Source: Gonium pectorale (taxonomy: Eukaryota; Chlorophyta; Chlorophyceae; Chlamydomonadales; Volvocaceae). Taken from it: 31,263 bases of DNA. The position numbers were made by a program, and so were the translations under genes. Below the pieces are notes generated by a model that was given only the letters and a program-made list of their open reading frames with translations, searched no databases and had not been told where the DNA came from. This document shows, one piece after another, positions 10,118 to 20,800 of the stretch (positions within the stretch are counted from its first letter, which is position 1; every line of letters begins with the position of its first letter). The stretch covers positions 1,171,426 to 1,202,688 of the forward strand of contig LSYV01000017.1 of the NCBI GenBank assembly GCA_001584585.1. Direction: 5' to 3'.

Positions 10118-13100
10118 TCAGCCCAGTAGGGACACATGCGCGGGTGCGACGAACGCCGATTGGCTGCTGGGGTTATCGCAGCGGAAGTAGATCAGGCCGT
10201 CACGCACACCGACGGGGCTGGTATTCGCGACAGCACCGCCACCGCCAAGACTGGAAGCCGCCCCGTCGCCGTCGCTGACCGTCAGTAGCTCAAGGCCGAG
10301 CACCTCGCCTGCAGGTCAGGGAGAAGAGCGGCGTAGGAACGTGAAACGTCGTACGGACGGGCAAGTGCGGGGCAGGCTTCAAACTATATGACGTCCTTAA
10401 TGCTTCAAGAGGAGAACGTATAGCGCATCAGGGCTGCACTTGCGTAAATGATTACGACCACTCTGATGTTGTCAACAATACTAGCCGCACACGCATGCCA
10501 ACAAGACCCCTGCCTGCTTACCAGTAGACCAGTGGCACGGCCCCCGAAAGCGCACAACTGCCTCCGCGCCGCGGTACGGCCCGGCCAGCACGCGCACGCG
10601 ATCCCGCAGGTCGGGTCGCTTCGGCTGCCCGGCCGCTACAGAACCCGACGAGCTCCCCCGCAGAGCCGCCCCGGCCGTTGGCCGCACCAGCGGGCGACTA
10701 ATTGTTGAGGAGAGGATACAGTACAGCTCCTCCACACGTCCCGCCTCAAGCAGTGAACCCGCAACGGACACAACGCGTTGCAGCAGCGCCAGCTGCTCAA
10801 GCGCCGAAGTCCCCAGGGGGTGCGCGGTGCCGCCGCCGGCCGCCGCCGCTGCAGCAGCGGCGAGGTCGAATGAGGACTGCGGTGGCGGTGCGGACTCCGC
10901 CTCGTCGCTGCCCTCCTCGGCCACGGGGCGCAGCGGTGAGGTGGTGTCGGCGGAGGATGCGGCGGCAGACGAGGACCCTGGTGCCAGGCGCCAGGCCACG
11001 GGGCCTGCTGGCTGCTGCTGCGGCTGCTGCAACGCGTGAATGCTGAAGCCGCCGAAGGAGCGCTGCACACTGGTGGTTGACGAGCCCCCTAAGGAGCCGC
11101 CAAAGGATGGCTCCTCGTTCAGCCCGCCGGCGGCGCTGGCCGGGCGCTGCACGGCCATCGCGCCAGCCCCTTCGCCGCTCGTATCCAACAGCGGCCGTAT
11201 TGAATTCTCCAGCTGGTGTTGGGCGCGAATGACGGCCTGCTGTGCCACACGGCCAGGCCGCCGGAAGGCGCGCCCTGTCCCAGGGGCCTGGCCCGTGCCG
11301 CCCTGCATGCGGCGGCGCTGGGACTGTTGGGGCGAGTTGGTGGCGACGGGCGAGCCAGCCATACCGATACCGGGGGCAAATCGAGGCGAAGGGAGATGAA
11401 TGGAGGGTGAGGAGGCGTCTGAGGCGGGCGCAGAGAGCGAGGAGAAGGAACCTGGGCTGTCTTGGCCGTTAAGGGCCGGAGCTGATGCAGCGAGTGTCAG
11501 GTCGCGCCCCTCGGTGGCGTTTCCGGAGGCAACATCACCACTCTCAGTGGCCTTGCCCTCGGTACAAGTATGCCCGAACTCATTGGGGCGACCCGCAACC
11601 GGAGTCGCCATGGGCGACGACGTGGCGCTGTCACCACATGCGGAGGTCCCGGCGTCAACGCCCGCCACTGCGGCTGCAGCGGCGCCAGCGAGGAGGTGTG
11701 GCGAGAAGGCGGAAACAGAGACGCGGCGGGGCAACTCCATCGATGCGCCGAGCGGGTCTGCAGAGCGCTGTGGCTGCGTCGGCGCCCCTGCCGACGTAGC
11801 CGGCGTGATGGCACCCGCGGCGGCAGCTCCCCCTGCTGACGGCGTCGCGCTGTCACTGGCAAGGGCGCCACCGACACTGCCATAATTGCCCATAAAGAGC
11901 TGGTTGCTGCTCCAGAAGGGCTGGGCCGCGGCGGAAGCTGCCGTGCCTCCATTGCTGAAGGGGGTACCGGTGGGACTGGCTAGCCGAGCGGCATGGGTCT
12001 GTGCTGCGCTGTCAGCCTCGTAGCAGCCACCAGTCGAGACCTCAGGCGACTGGGCGTACCTGCCGGGGCCGGGTCAAGAGGCGAAAAGGTGAACAGGAGC
12101 AAAGCACGAAGCGAGACGCGTCGCCATGCGGTACAGGTGCTAGATGCGGTGAAGACCTGACGGCAGCCATTGCAGCTGCTGAGCCCTCATACCGATTATA
12201 AACATTATGCTGCCTTCCACCAGCGCGGGCTATGAACCTGAGAACTGTAGCCCAAGCAACGCGGATGTAAGCACATTACTTCATCTTGTCATCACTGTCC
12301 CGGCACGCATCATCTGCGTATGCCTCACCTGCCATCCGGCAGTGACAGCTCCGAGTCCTCAGTCGTCAGGGACATGAACGACCGTGAGCGCGGCGCCGCC
12401 CGCCAGGGATGGAAATTCGGGCCGGCAGCGGCGCCGACCACGCCCGCGGTGCCGCCTTCCGTGCAGCCCTGTGAGAGGCCCTCCGCTGCCGCCGGTGTGG
12501 CACCACCCTGGACAGCTGCAGGCGTCTGCTCCTCCGCAGGATGCAAGGGCATTGACTCGACCGAGCAGCCACCGGCAGAGCACCCTGCCGAGCTGCCACC
12601 TTGCCCCAGCGCAGGGTTGGGAGCGGCGGTGGTGGCCTGAGGGACCACCACAGCATCTGCGGCCGCAGCCGCTGCGGCCGCCGCACCGGCGCCCACCATA
12701 CCGGGTGCTGCGCTAACTGGCGACTCCTCCTTGACCGGTGGCGTCGCAGGGGAGGCAGCCACCCCTCCCGAAGAGGTCTGGCGCCGCGGCGGGGGCGTCT
12801 GCGCCTCAGTCGCGGGACGACCGTAGGACACGTAGGATGAACGGCGGACGCGCTTCTCCCTCGGCGCTGCTGTGTCCGCCTCAGCCTTGGCGGTCGCCGC
12901 CCCTGGCTGCGACCGGCGGCGGTCGGCCGCAGGCGTCGTCACCGATGGCGGGGCCGCTACTGTGCCCGCTGTCGCTGTGGTGCCCCGCACCCGCATGCTG
13001 CTGCTCGCCTGCAGCGTCGGGGTCGACGTGGGTCCAGCGGCATCCGCGCCAGGCGTGGCGGCGGCGGTCGCACCCATGACGCGGCGCTTGACGCCTGCAG

Positions 13101-16100
13101 CCGCTGTCGGGCTGGCACCTGGCCCAGCCTGGCTCGTGGGACGGGTGGTCGTCCGCGCAGAGGTGAACGACGTAGTGCGGGGGTTGCGGAGGGTGGCGGC
13201 CCGCTGCTCCCGGGTCCGTCCAACGGTCGCGGCGGATGCAGGCGCCGCCGCTGTGGTTGGCTGTGACTTCTGGCTGGTGCAGGTGCTGGTGGGAGTGGAC
13301 GCGGTCGTGCCGTCGCCATCGGCTGCGGCGCTGTCAGCGGCGCCTTCAAGGCCGTCGGCTTCAGCAGCCGGAAGGACGAGCTTTCCGAGTGAAAGCGGTG
13401 GCACCACCGTCGGGCGGGGCTTGGAGGGCTCCGTGTCAGGCTTGGCGGCAGCGACAGCACCAGCAGATGCAGCTGCAGAGCTGATGGGGCCTGCGGCAGT
13501 GGCGACGGCGGCTGACGCGGCGGGCACAGAGGTGCGTCCACGCGCCTCAGCTGGGATGGATGCCTTCCGAGCTAACCTAGCCCCAGTGCCGGTGCCAGTT
13601 GCTTCCTCGGCGCCAGGCGGCCGAGTCGCGTTGGGGGTTGCGACGGGCCGATTGCGAGGAGAAACCATGGCAGCCGCGTTGAGAACAGAGCGTGCCGGCG
13701 TCTTGCTGCGCGCCAAGGTTGCAGCAGCGGGGCGCGCGATAAGCGGCGTCTGGTTCCTCTTGGCATTGGCTGTCGCAGCGGAGGGGCCTGTTGCGGCTGG
13801 GGTGGATGGCGCGGGGCCGGTGCGGGGCGCCTCCAGGGCGCGGTTCCGGATGCCGGGCGTCTTCGATCGGCTCGCATCCTTGGCCTCAGTAGCCGTAGCG
13901 TGGAGCCGCGGAGCGGTGGTCGACCGACCCATGGGTCGTAACGCCTGACTGCTGCGCGGAGGCTCCGAATCCGCCGCTGCGCCTAGATCCGGGAACTTGG
14001 ACATGGGCGACGCGTCCGATTCCATATCGCCGCCACTGTGACCACGAGCTGAGCTCTGCGGGCCCTCCGACCCAGGTGCGGGTTTCGTCAGGACTGGCGT
14101 GGAAGGGCAAGCGGCAGTGGCCGAGGGCGTGCGGTGCACGGCAGCACTGGTGCCCGAGCTGCTCATCCCGAGATCAAAACTGAAGGCACCGCTAGTGGCG
14201 GTTGATGGCGCCGCGTCGGCGGCCTCCGGCGGCGGTGGCGCGGCGGCGAGGGCCGCAGCGGCAACGCGGGGAAGCTGATACCTTGGGTCCATAATGCGGG
14301 CGCGCTCGAAGGCCTGATGCAGCGCGCGCTGCATGGATGGTAAGGTTAATATCTCCAGGGCCGTGGCGCGCCGCGTCGGGTCCTTCCTCAGCATGCTGGA
14401 GGGGGGCGGTGAGAGAGAGAGTGACAGGATGTCGAAAGACGTGTGCGCCATGGTAAGGCTTGATCCATGGGCATGCGCGCGGGACGTGGCGACGGCAAAC
14501 AAAATGGAAAAGGCCCGTATCGGATGTGTTTGCACCCGGTAGACCTCTCCTCGGGCATACCCTGGCTGGCAACAACCCCTTACCTCTTCAGCAGCGCCGC
14601 CCAGTCAGCTGAGTAACCAGAGGGGATGGGCGGCAGCGCGGCGCGCTTGATCTTGGCGACCAATCCCGCCAAGTTGAAGGCGTTGAAGGGCGGTTTCAGT
14701 GTCGTAAGCTCGTACATGACAACGCCGAGCGACCTGCAACGGGAGCGGAAGATTGCTGAGACAAGTGCAAGCCGTTGCTTCTCGCCTGGGTGGTGCGGAC
14801 TGAACCGGTAATTTCATTCAGTTGTGCACACATGTTGCCCGTCGCCCATCCGCGGGGCCCCTGCCCGCGCACACACATCCCACGCCGCTTCGCCCGTACA
14901 ACCATCTAACCCTCTCCATGGGCACTTTGGACCCTACGCACCACATGTCGGTCTCAAACGAGTACTTCTGGCTCGACAGCAGCTCGGGGCTCATGAAATG
15001 CGGAGTGCCCACCAACGCGTAGTCATTGCGGGTGCCAGCCTGGAAGCATTTTGGGTTTCGTGTCTGAAGTGGTTTTGACACGGTCGGCGAACTCCCTTGT
15101 GCAAGACTAGAATGAAAGAAGGTAAGTTTTGATGGGGCAATCGATTGCAGGGCGACGAGTTGATGCAGAAGGATCCAGCTACAGAAGTAATTGCCAATTG
15201 GTAGCGCGGGCGGCTGTCGCAGGCACGGCCTTACATGCTCGTGGCTTGCGTGTTCAAACGGCCCACATTCTGTGCCAACCATACATTACGCTCGTTTAGC
15301 CCGCGCCTCACCGTAACTCCCACTCGGTTACCATCATAGCCCCTTGGCCTCACCTTGGGGTCGTGCACCGGCGTCTGCGCGCCGAGCTGGTCCTTGTCCC
15401 GGTCCTTATCTTTGTCCTGGGCGTGAGCGGGGCCCGTGTGGTGTGCGCAAGCGCCGCCCGCGCCTACGCCTGCGCCCGCGCCAGGGGCCGCGTTCAGGTG
15501 CACGTGTGCGTGGTGATGGTTGTTGCCGTTGCCTCCCATCAACCCCACCGCATCCAGTCCCGCATGCGGTTGGCCGTGGTTACCGTGCCGCGCGTTTTCC
15601 AGTGTCGTAGCCACGTGGGCGCCGCCGTGGCTGCCGTCCGCGTGCCTGTGAGGCTGCGGCGAGGCGTCCCTGCGGGGATCGGTGTCGTCACCGCCCGCGA
15701 GCGGGTGTGCGTGCTGCGCATGGGCGGCGTCCGAGCTGGGAACTCTGTGGGTCGGACGGTGGGGAGGCAGATCGCATGAACAAACGTGGGGTTGTGGTGC
15801 CTGGGCACATCGGTTTAGGTCCGTGCAATGCCACAACGACATCCCAGCGGCGCGGCATCCCCCGGCTGCCCGTGCCTAGACGCCCATCACACAGGCCTAG
15901 GTTGAAATACTCGACGGCTCGCTTACCTTACGGTCGACAGCCCAAAATCGCCAATCTGCACGTCGCCGTCGCCCGTCATCAGGATGTTCTGTGTCTTAAT
16001 GTCCCTGTGCAGCACGTTGGCGCGGTGCATATATTCCACCGCCAGCAGCAGCTGAGCCAGCCACAGGCGCAACGTGTCTTCAGAGAACAGCTTGCCCTGC

Positions 16101-17058
16101 GCGGGACCGCGACAAAGGAGCGTCACATAGGGAACCGTTGGCAGCTGAGAGCGTGCTCAAGACTGCGTCACGGAGGGGGTATCTGGAGTTTCAAAACGGC
16201 GCCTATGGCTCGACCGCAGTACCCTGGAGCGGCAGCATGCAACCTATTCCCGCCTCATAAGCATCCCGCGCACTTTCTGCTTGGATATGGCCGTCGTCAG
16301 GTCGCCCTTCTCGCAGTATCCGTAGACGACGTTTATGGTATGTCCGTGATGTGTCCAGTGTTCTTTGTACGGCATGATGTAGGGGTGCTTTAGGCGAGAC
16401 ACCTGCAAGGCAAGCGCCCGCCAGGGGCAACACGTGGCTGCCTGTTGAAGAAAGCTTTAGGATCCCGGAAGAGCGATCGATTGAGGGCGTTGCAGAGGGA
16501 CAGCGTGGCTTTGGTGTGAGGGCCAAGGGTGCCCATGAGCCATGACACCCCGTGGCGTCCCGGCCACTTGGTATCCCGGCCAACTCCCACCTCCATTCCC
16601 ATCTGCGCGCTAACCAGCCTGACATCAATTGCAAAGTCAGAGGAGTCAGCCTCTCCCACGCTCGTCTCGGCATCACTACTCACGATTTCGATTTCCTGCC
16701 GGGTCGCCTTCCGCTGCCATTCGCTCTGTCTGGCCATTTTTATGCGCTTGAGGACGAACCTGTATGCAGGCGGGCAGGACGATGTGTCGAGTCATACTGG
16801 GCACCCCCAAAAAGCCCCGAGTGGAAACTCCTTTTACACAATATAGACCGGTGTTAACGCGCACACAGCAGCAGAAGCACAAGAATCGGCGCTGCGAACA
16901 GCCTCGGTCAGCACGGGGGGTATCCCTCAGTCGCACCTCTGCTTGGAGCTTTTCTCCATGACGAGATAAACCTCCCCGAAGGCTCCCTTGCCAATAGTCT
17001 CGCGCATCTCATATTTGCTCTCCGCGCCTGCAGCGGCCTCCCCCTCCAATGCGCTCAT
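10118..17058 (-). CDS. NEK-family Ser/Thr protein kinase with C-terminal CAP-Gly-like domain
   Basis: Nine exons: 17058-16937, 16759-16684, 16402-16274, 16096-15932, 15039-14942, 14733-14584, 14395-12329, 12059-10522 and 10308-10118. All introns are GT-AG and phase-consistent, giving 1511 residues. The start ATG has a good context (GCCAAAATG). The kinase domain covers about residues 16-270. It has the glycine loop GKGAFGEV, Lys45 in VLKRIK, Glu63, HRDIKTQN with Asp141, DFG at 159-161, VGTPHFMSPE and DMWSLGVVMYEL. VYGYCEKGDL and the NLAGLVAKI segment place it nearest plant-type NIMA-related kinases. Residues about 275-1415 are low-complexity Ala/Ser/Pro/Thr with several SKTP or QTP sites. Residues about 1418-1509, split by the last intron, resemble CAP-Gly: DRVRVLAGPYRGA, VRFRGP, then YFRCDN and FVAPAHVSL. 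The likely role is microtubule or ciliary regulation, inferred from the families. The kinase call is secure, the CAP-Gly call good, and no known gene symbol is assigned. Confidence 0.88.
15354..15744 (-). other. Possible in-frame cassette exon in the kinase activation segment
   Basis: The intron at 15931-15040 follows DFG-Leu-Ser-Thr. It contains a stop-free stretch bounded by an acceptor (CCACAG at 15750-15745; a second acceptor lies 9 nt further on) and a donor GTGAGG at 15353-15348. A second GT donor overlaps the first one 5 nt downstream in the exon (GTAAGGTAAGC; exon end 15927 instead of 15932). Using that donor plus the cassette adds exactly 132 codons in frame. The insert would be rich in His, Gly and Ala and would end in a DKDKDRDKDQ run. 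Skipping it gives a near-normal activation loop, so skipping is the default model. It may simply be an open stretch of intron. Confidence 0.4.
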
Positions 17059-17858
17059 TTTGGCCGGCGAGCTCCTGTCAGCTGTAGCCGAGGAACGCAA
17101 GCGAGTATCCTAGGAGGATAGAGCCAGGAACATTCTTAACTGCAGATATCACCCGCACGGAGCCCCGAAGGGCAAGTATCACTAAACCCGTTCTCGTAGC
17201 GCAGCCAGTCTGTTACTATTTGCAGCAAGATAGGTGCAAGGGGAAGCGGCAGATTCGCTGTTGCTTAGGTCGCTAACTTTGAACGCGACAAGACGGATCC
17301 GGTCTTTTTGTACTGCTCTGGGGGGCGCAACAGGCTTCGGTTGCCTTGGGCCGGCCCATCTCCCGCCACAGACCAGCACATTGCCCTTGATTGTTCATAC
17401 CGCTTGTGAGAGCCGCTGCGGGCTACAGCCCTTACGTATGGCGGCCGACACACAATACCCCCGGCACATACATAGAGACACGCTGGCACAAGGCGGCTCC
17501 TCTTGCCCAAGCGCCGCACTCACCACTATGTGTACTTGTTTGTATGGGCGCATGGCCAAATACCTGCGACACATACGAGTCAGCCACACACTTGCGCGCG
17601 CATGCGCGGCACCCGTAGCCACATGGCGCGCTGGCGCCACCCAGCCACCGTCCGCTAAATGCGACGGGCCCACAGCCCCAACAGGCATGGTCCAAGCACA
17701 CCGCATGCGTCCACCGCCGGAGCACAACGCCTCCAAGGGTAGTCGGGTGCTGTCCCACAAGTCGAAGCAATCTTGAAGAGGACGTTCGGCACGCTTCGGA
17801 CTGCCTGCAGCGACACATGTCTGCAGCCTGTACCCGATACGACATGGTACGGCACTCG
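17059..17858. other. Intergenic DNA between the kinase and reductase genes
   Basis: These 800 bp must hold the kinase promoter and 5' UTR (high side of 17058) and the reductase 3' UTR (below 17859). A plus-strand frame of 180 codons spans 17234-17776 but has no recognisable features and no matching partner exon. No TATA box or TGTAA signal is evident. Confidence 0.5.
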
Positions 17859-20800
17859 TTATAGTTCGATTACTACCTTGCCCACGTGCTGGCCCCTCAG
17901 CATGTAGTCAACCGCGTCGGCCACACCCTCAACACCCTGCGCGCGGAACACGGGGGACGGAAGAGGAGGCAGATCTTGGGTTGACTGGACGCAGACGGGC
18001 TGGAGGATGGAGAAGGCGGGACTTGCAGAACAGCGACCGGGGACATAGGGGTGCAAAACTACACTAATAAAGGACGGCATATAGTAGAATCCGGTGGCTC
18101 TGGGCACTTTCACTGTCTATCGGCGGTTGGGTGCGGTATTGAATGGTAACCCGTATGGCCGCTAGGCCAACCGGCGGCGGCGGACTGGGCTGGAGGCACG
18201 ACGCACGCACACACGGCTCCCTCCTTACCCGCACGCCATGCCCTTGGTCGGTTAGGACCTTGAGCTGTCCCGTCCGCGCAAGATCGAACACGCGCCTCCG
18301 GCAGCGCAGGAGCGCCTTAACGTCCTGTAGTGGGGCGTGGAATCACACAGCTGCTGCGTCGGGTGAAGAGCCCGAAAAAAATGACACTGGAACGGTGTTG
18401 CGAATAAAGAGCATGTGCGAGCGGCTTGCCGGGACCGTAATCCGGGAAGTTTGAACGATGGCGCACCCACCTTTGGCCATATCTGTCCGATAATTCTCTG
18501 GCCGCCGCGCGATACGTCGCGCCCGTTCCAGAAGAGCTCCGAGCTCGGGGGCACTCCCGGGCCGCAGCCAGGGCCCTCCCTCCCGGCCTCTGCATCGGCC
18601 AATGCAGCGGTCCCTGCTGCCGCCGCCTCCGACGACAGCGACGCTGCTGACGCAGCGGCAGCGACGGAGGGACCGTGTTGCGTGTGAGGGTACTCGGATA
18701 TGTAGCCAACCTGGTGCGGGGCGTGAAAGCAGGCCGAGATCCGTCAAGAACGTTTAGGTGTTGCGCTCGACGCCCTTCCTCTGACCTCTTGAGAGTGCCC
18801 CGGCACGGCATCATCACACATCTCCTGACAAGGGAGCTCGCTGTCACATCCTGCCTGCCATCCAAACAGACCCGGGTTTGCTCTTTTCCTCACCGCACGA
18901 ACTGCCCTGCGTAACCTAGCCGGGGACATGCGCACAGCAGGCACACACGCCGTGTCCACTGCAACCCCGTTGCTGATCGAGCAATGTCACACAGCTGGGG
19001 CTCCACGCGCGCCTGCATCTTGCAAGCGTCTGCCCATGCCAATGATTCCAAGCCCCCCGGCATGCGGCCCACCCCTCCTTTTCATCTCCCCTCCCCTCGA
19101 GGAATGCGCAGGTTCATGCCCCAGCCGTCGCCTGAGCGCTACCTGCCCGCCTCGTGCTGTCGCCGTACCTGCAACAGCCGGCCCATGGGTCCCAGGCAGT
19201 CCAGCAGTGCCTCGCGCAGGTGGCCCCCCACGCCCTCGTACACGACATCGAGCCCGCCAGGGAACAGGCGCCGCAGGGAGGACTGCACATCCTGTAATCA
19301 GTTGAAGATAGCACAGATGAGCAAACAAGAATTAGTAAACGAGGGAAAGGAGCATTGGAAGGATGAGGCTGCACGGCAGTAGAGGAGAAGAGGCCGGGCG
19401 AGGAGGCAGGTCCACAACAGAGTCAAGGTAACGAGCGCTGGGGGATGTATGCGGTCACGCTCCTGACGGGCACGCGTATTGGACGGGGGTGCCTTCCTTC
19501 CGTCTGGTCTCACGTCGATAAGCTGTGCTCCCGCCCCACACCGTCCTCCCGCTTGCCGCACCCGGCCATCACCGCTGTTGCGACCCGCGCCCCCCGTCGC
19601 GTCCCTCACCGCACTCCCTCACCAGCCTGTCACGTGCCTGTCGCAGCACGTGACGGGCAACTGAGGGCGCGCGGTTGCCACGGGCGTGGGTGTACGGCTT
19701 TGTAGGGGTTCGTATCCAGTCCTTCATGGCGTTCGGTGGCGGCAGCAGCCTGTCAAGTGGTCCATAGCGGCTGAAGGACCCAGCCAGCGCCCCCAACCAA
19801 TCCCGGCACGCCCCTCATCACGTGTCATTGACCAGTAGGCGCACAACACCTCGCTCGCCAACGCACAACATCCCCCAATCCATCCGCCTTCACCTGCCGG
19901 CTGTAGTCTATGACGTGCTGCGCCCCCAGCGCCTCCGCCGCGTCCGCCTTGCGCGGTCCGCCCACCAGCGCCACCACGGTACAGCCTTGCAGCGCGGCGA
20001 TCTGGGTCGCCAGGTGGCCCGTGCCGCCCGCAGCCGCTGTCACCGCCACCGCCTCACCAGGCTGGATGGCGGCGGTGACCTGCGCATCGCAGCACCGTTT
20101 TAGGCCGCCAGAGCGAGTTGAAGATAGCGCACAACTGGCCCCCTCACCTCTCTTCGCTGTCCCCCTGGCAAGCCGGGACAACCCGAGGGGGCTGAAGGCC
20201 CACTCAGTGCGAAACCCATGAATTTCGAAAAGGAAAAGTGGGTGCCGCAGCCCGCCACGTCCGCTCGCGCCTCCGCATAACCCTGGTCTCGAAACTGCGC
20301 AACCTGCATATCCCCGGGTACGGTCAGCCACCCTCCAGTTCTTCCGCACCTGGGGTCCTTCGCCCCCTAGTCCGCACAGACGTTTTGCTCGACAGCGCCA
20401 TCGCGGGCATCGCGAACAGAGCCCCTCTCACACCGGGCCGCAACCTCTTCGCCGTCCCACCGCATTCCCTACCCGACCCTGCCCGGCCCCCTCCCTCCAT
20501 GTAACCCCTTGCCGAGCCATCGCTGTCCCCCTCTCCCAACCTCATGCTCCCCATTTCCAGTGTCTCTCACGCCGTGACGCCCGATGACGGCAGTGCAGCA
20601 GCCTACGGAATGCGCAGGCTGTCCTTCCGTTACGGACCCTCAACCACCTACCAATCCCCGGTATTGGCAAGCGCGCAGCCCGCGGGTCCCACCCACCCAC
20701 CTACCTCCAGCGCCGCGCAGGCTGTAACGCCGGACAGGATGAGCGCGACCGCCTCTGCGCCGCCCAGCCCCGGAGGTATGGGTGTTACGACCGACCCGCG

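Noticed and set aside
9548..10129. Plus-strand frame of 193 codons
   Set aside because: It has no recognisable domain and an Arg/Ser/Pro-rich random-looking composition. It runs antisense into the last kinase exon.
12872..13948. Plus-strand open frame of 358 codons
   Set aside because: It lies antisense to the low-complexity exon of the kinase gene. Its Ala/Val/Gly-rich content mirrors the Ala/Ser/Pro/Thr coding strand, and it has no domain of its own.
15231..15842. A separate His-rich gene on the minus strand
   Set aside because: It falls wholly inside the kinase intron 4 region, and its useful part is bounded by splice sites in phase with the kinase. At most it is a cassette exon.
17234..17776. 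Plus-strand frame of 180 codons between two minus-strand genes
   Set aside because: It has no motif, unbiased Cys/His/Arg content and no plausible partner exons. It overlaps the expected promoter and 3' UTR zones.
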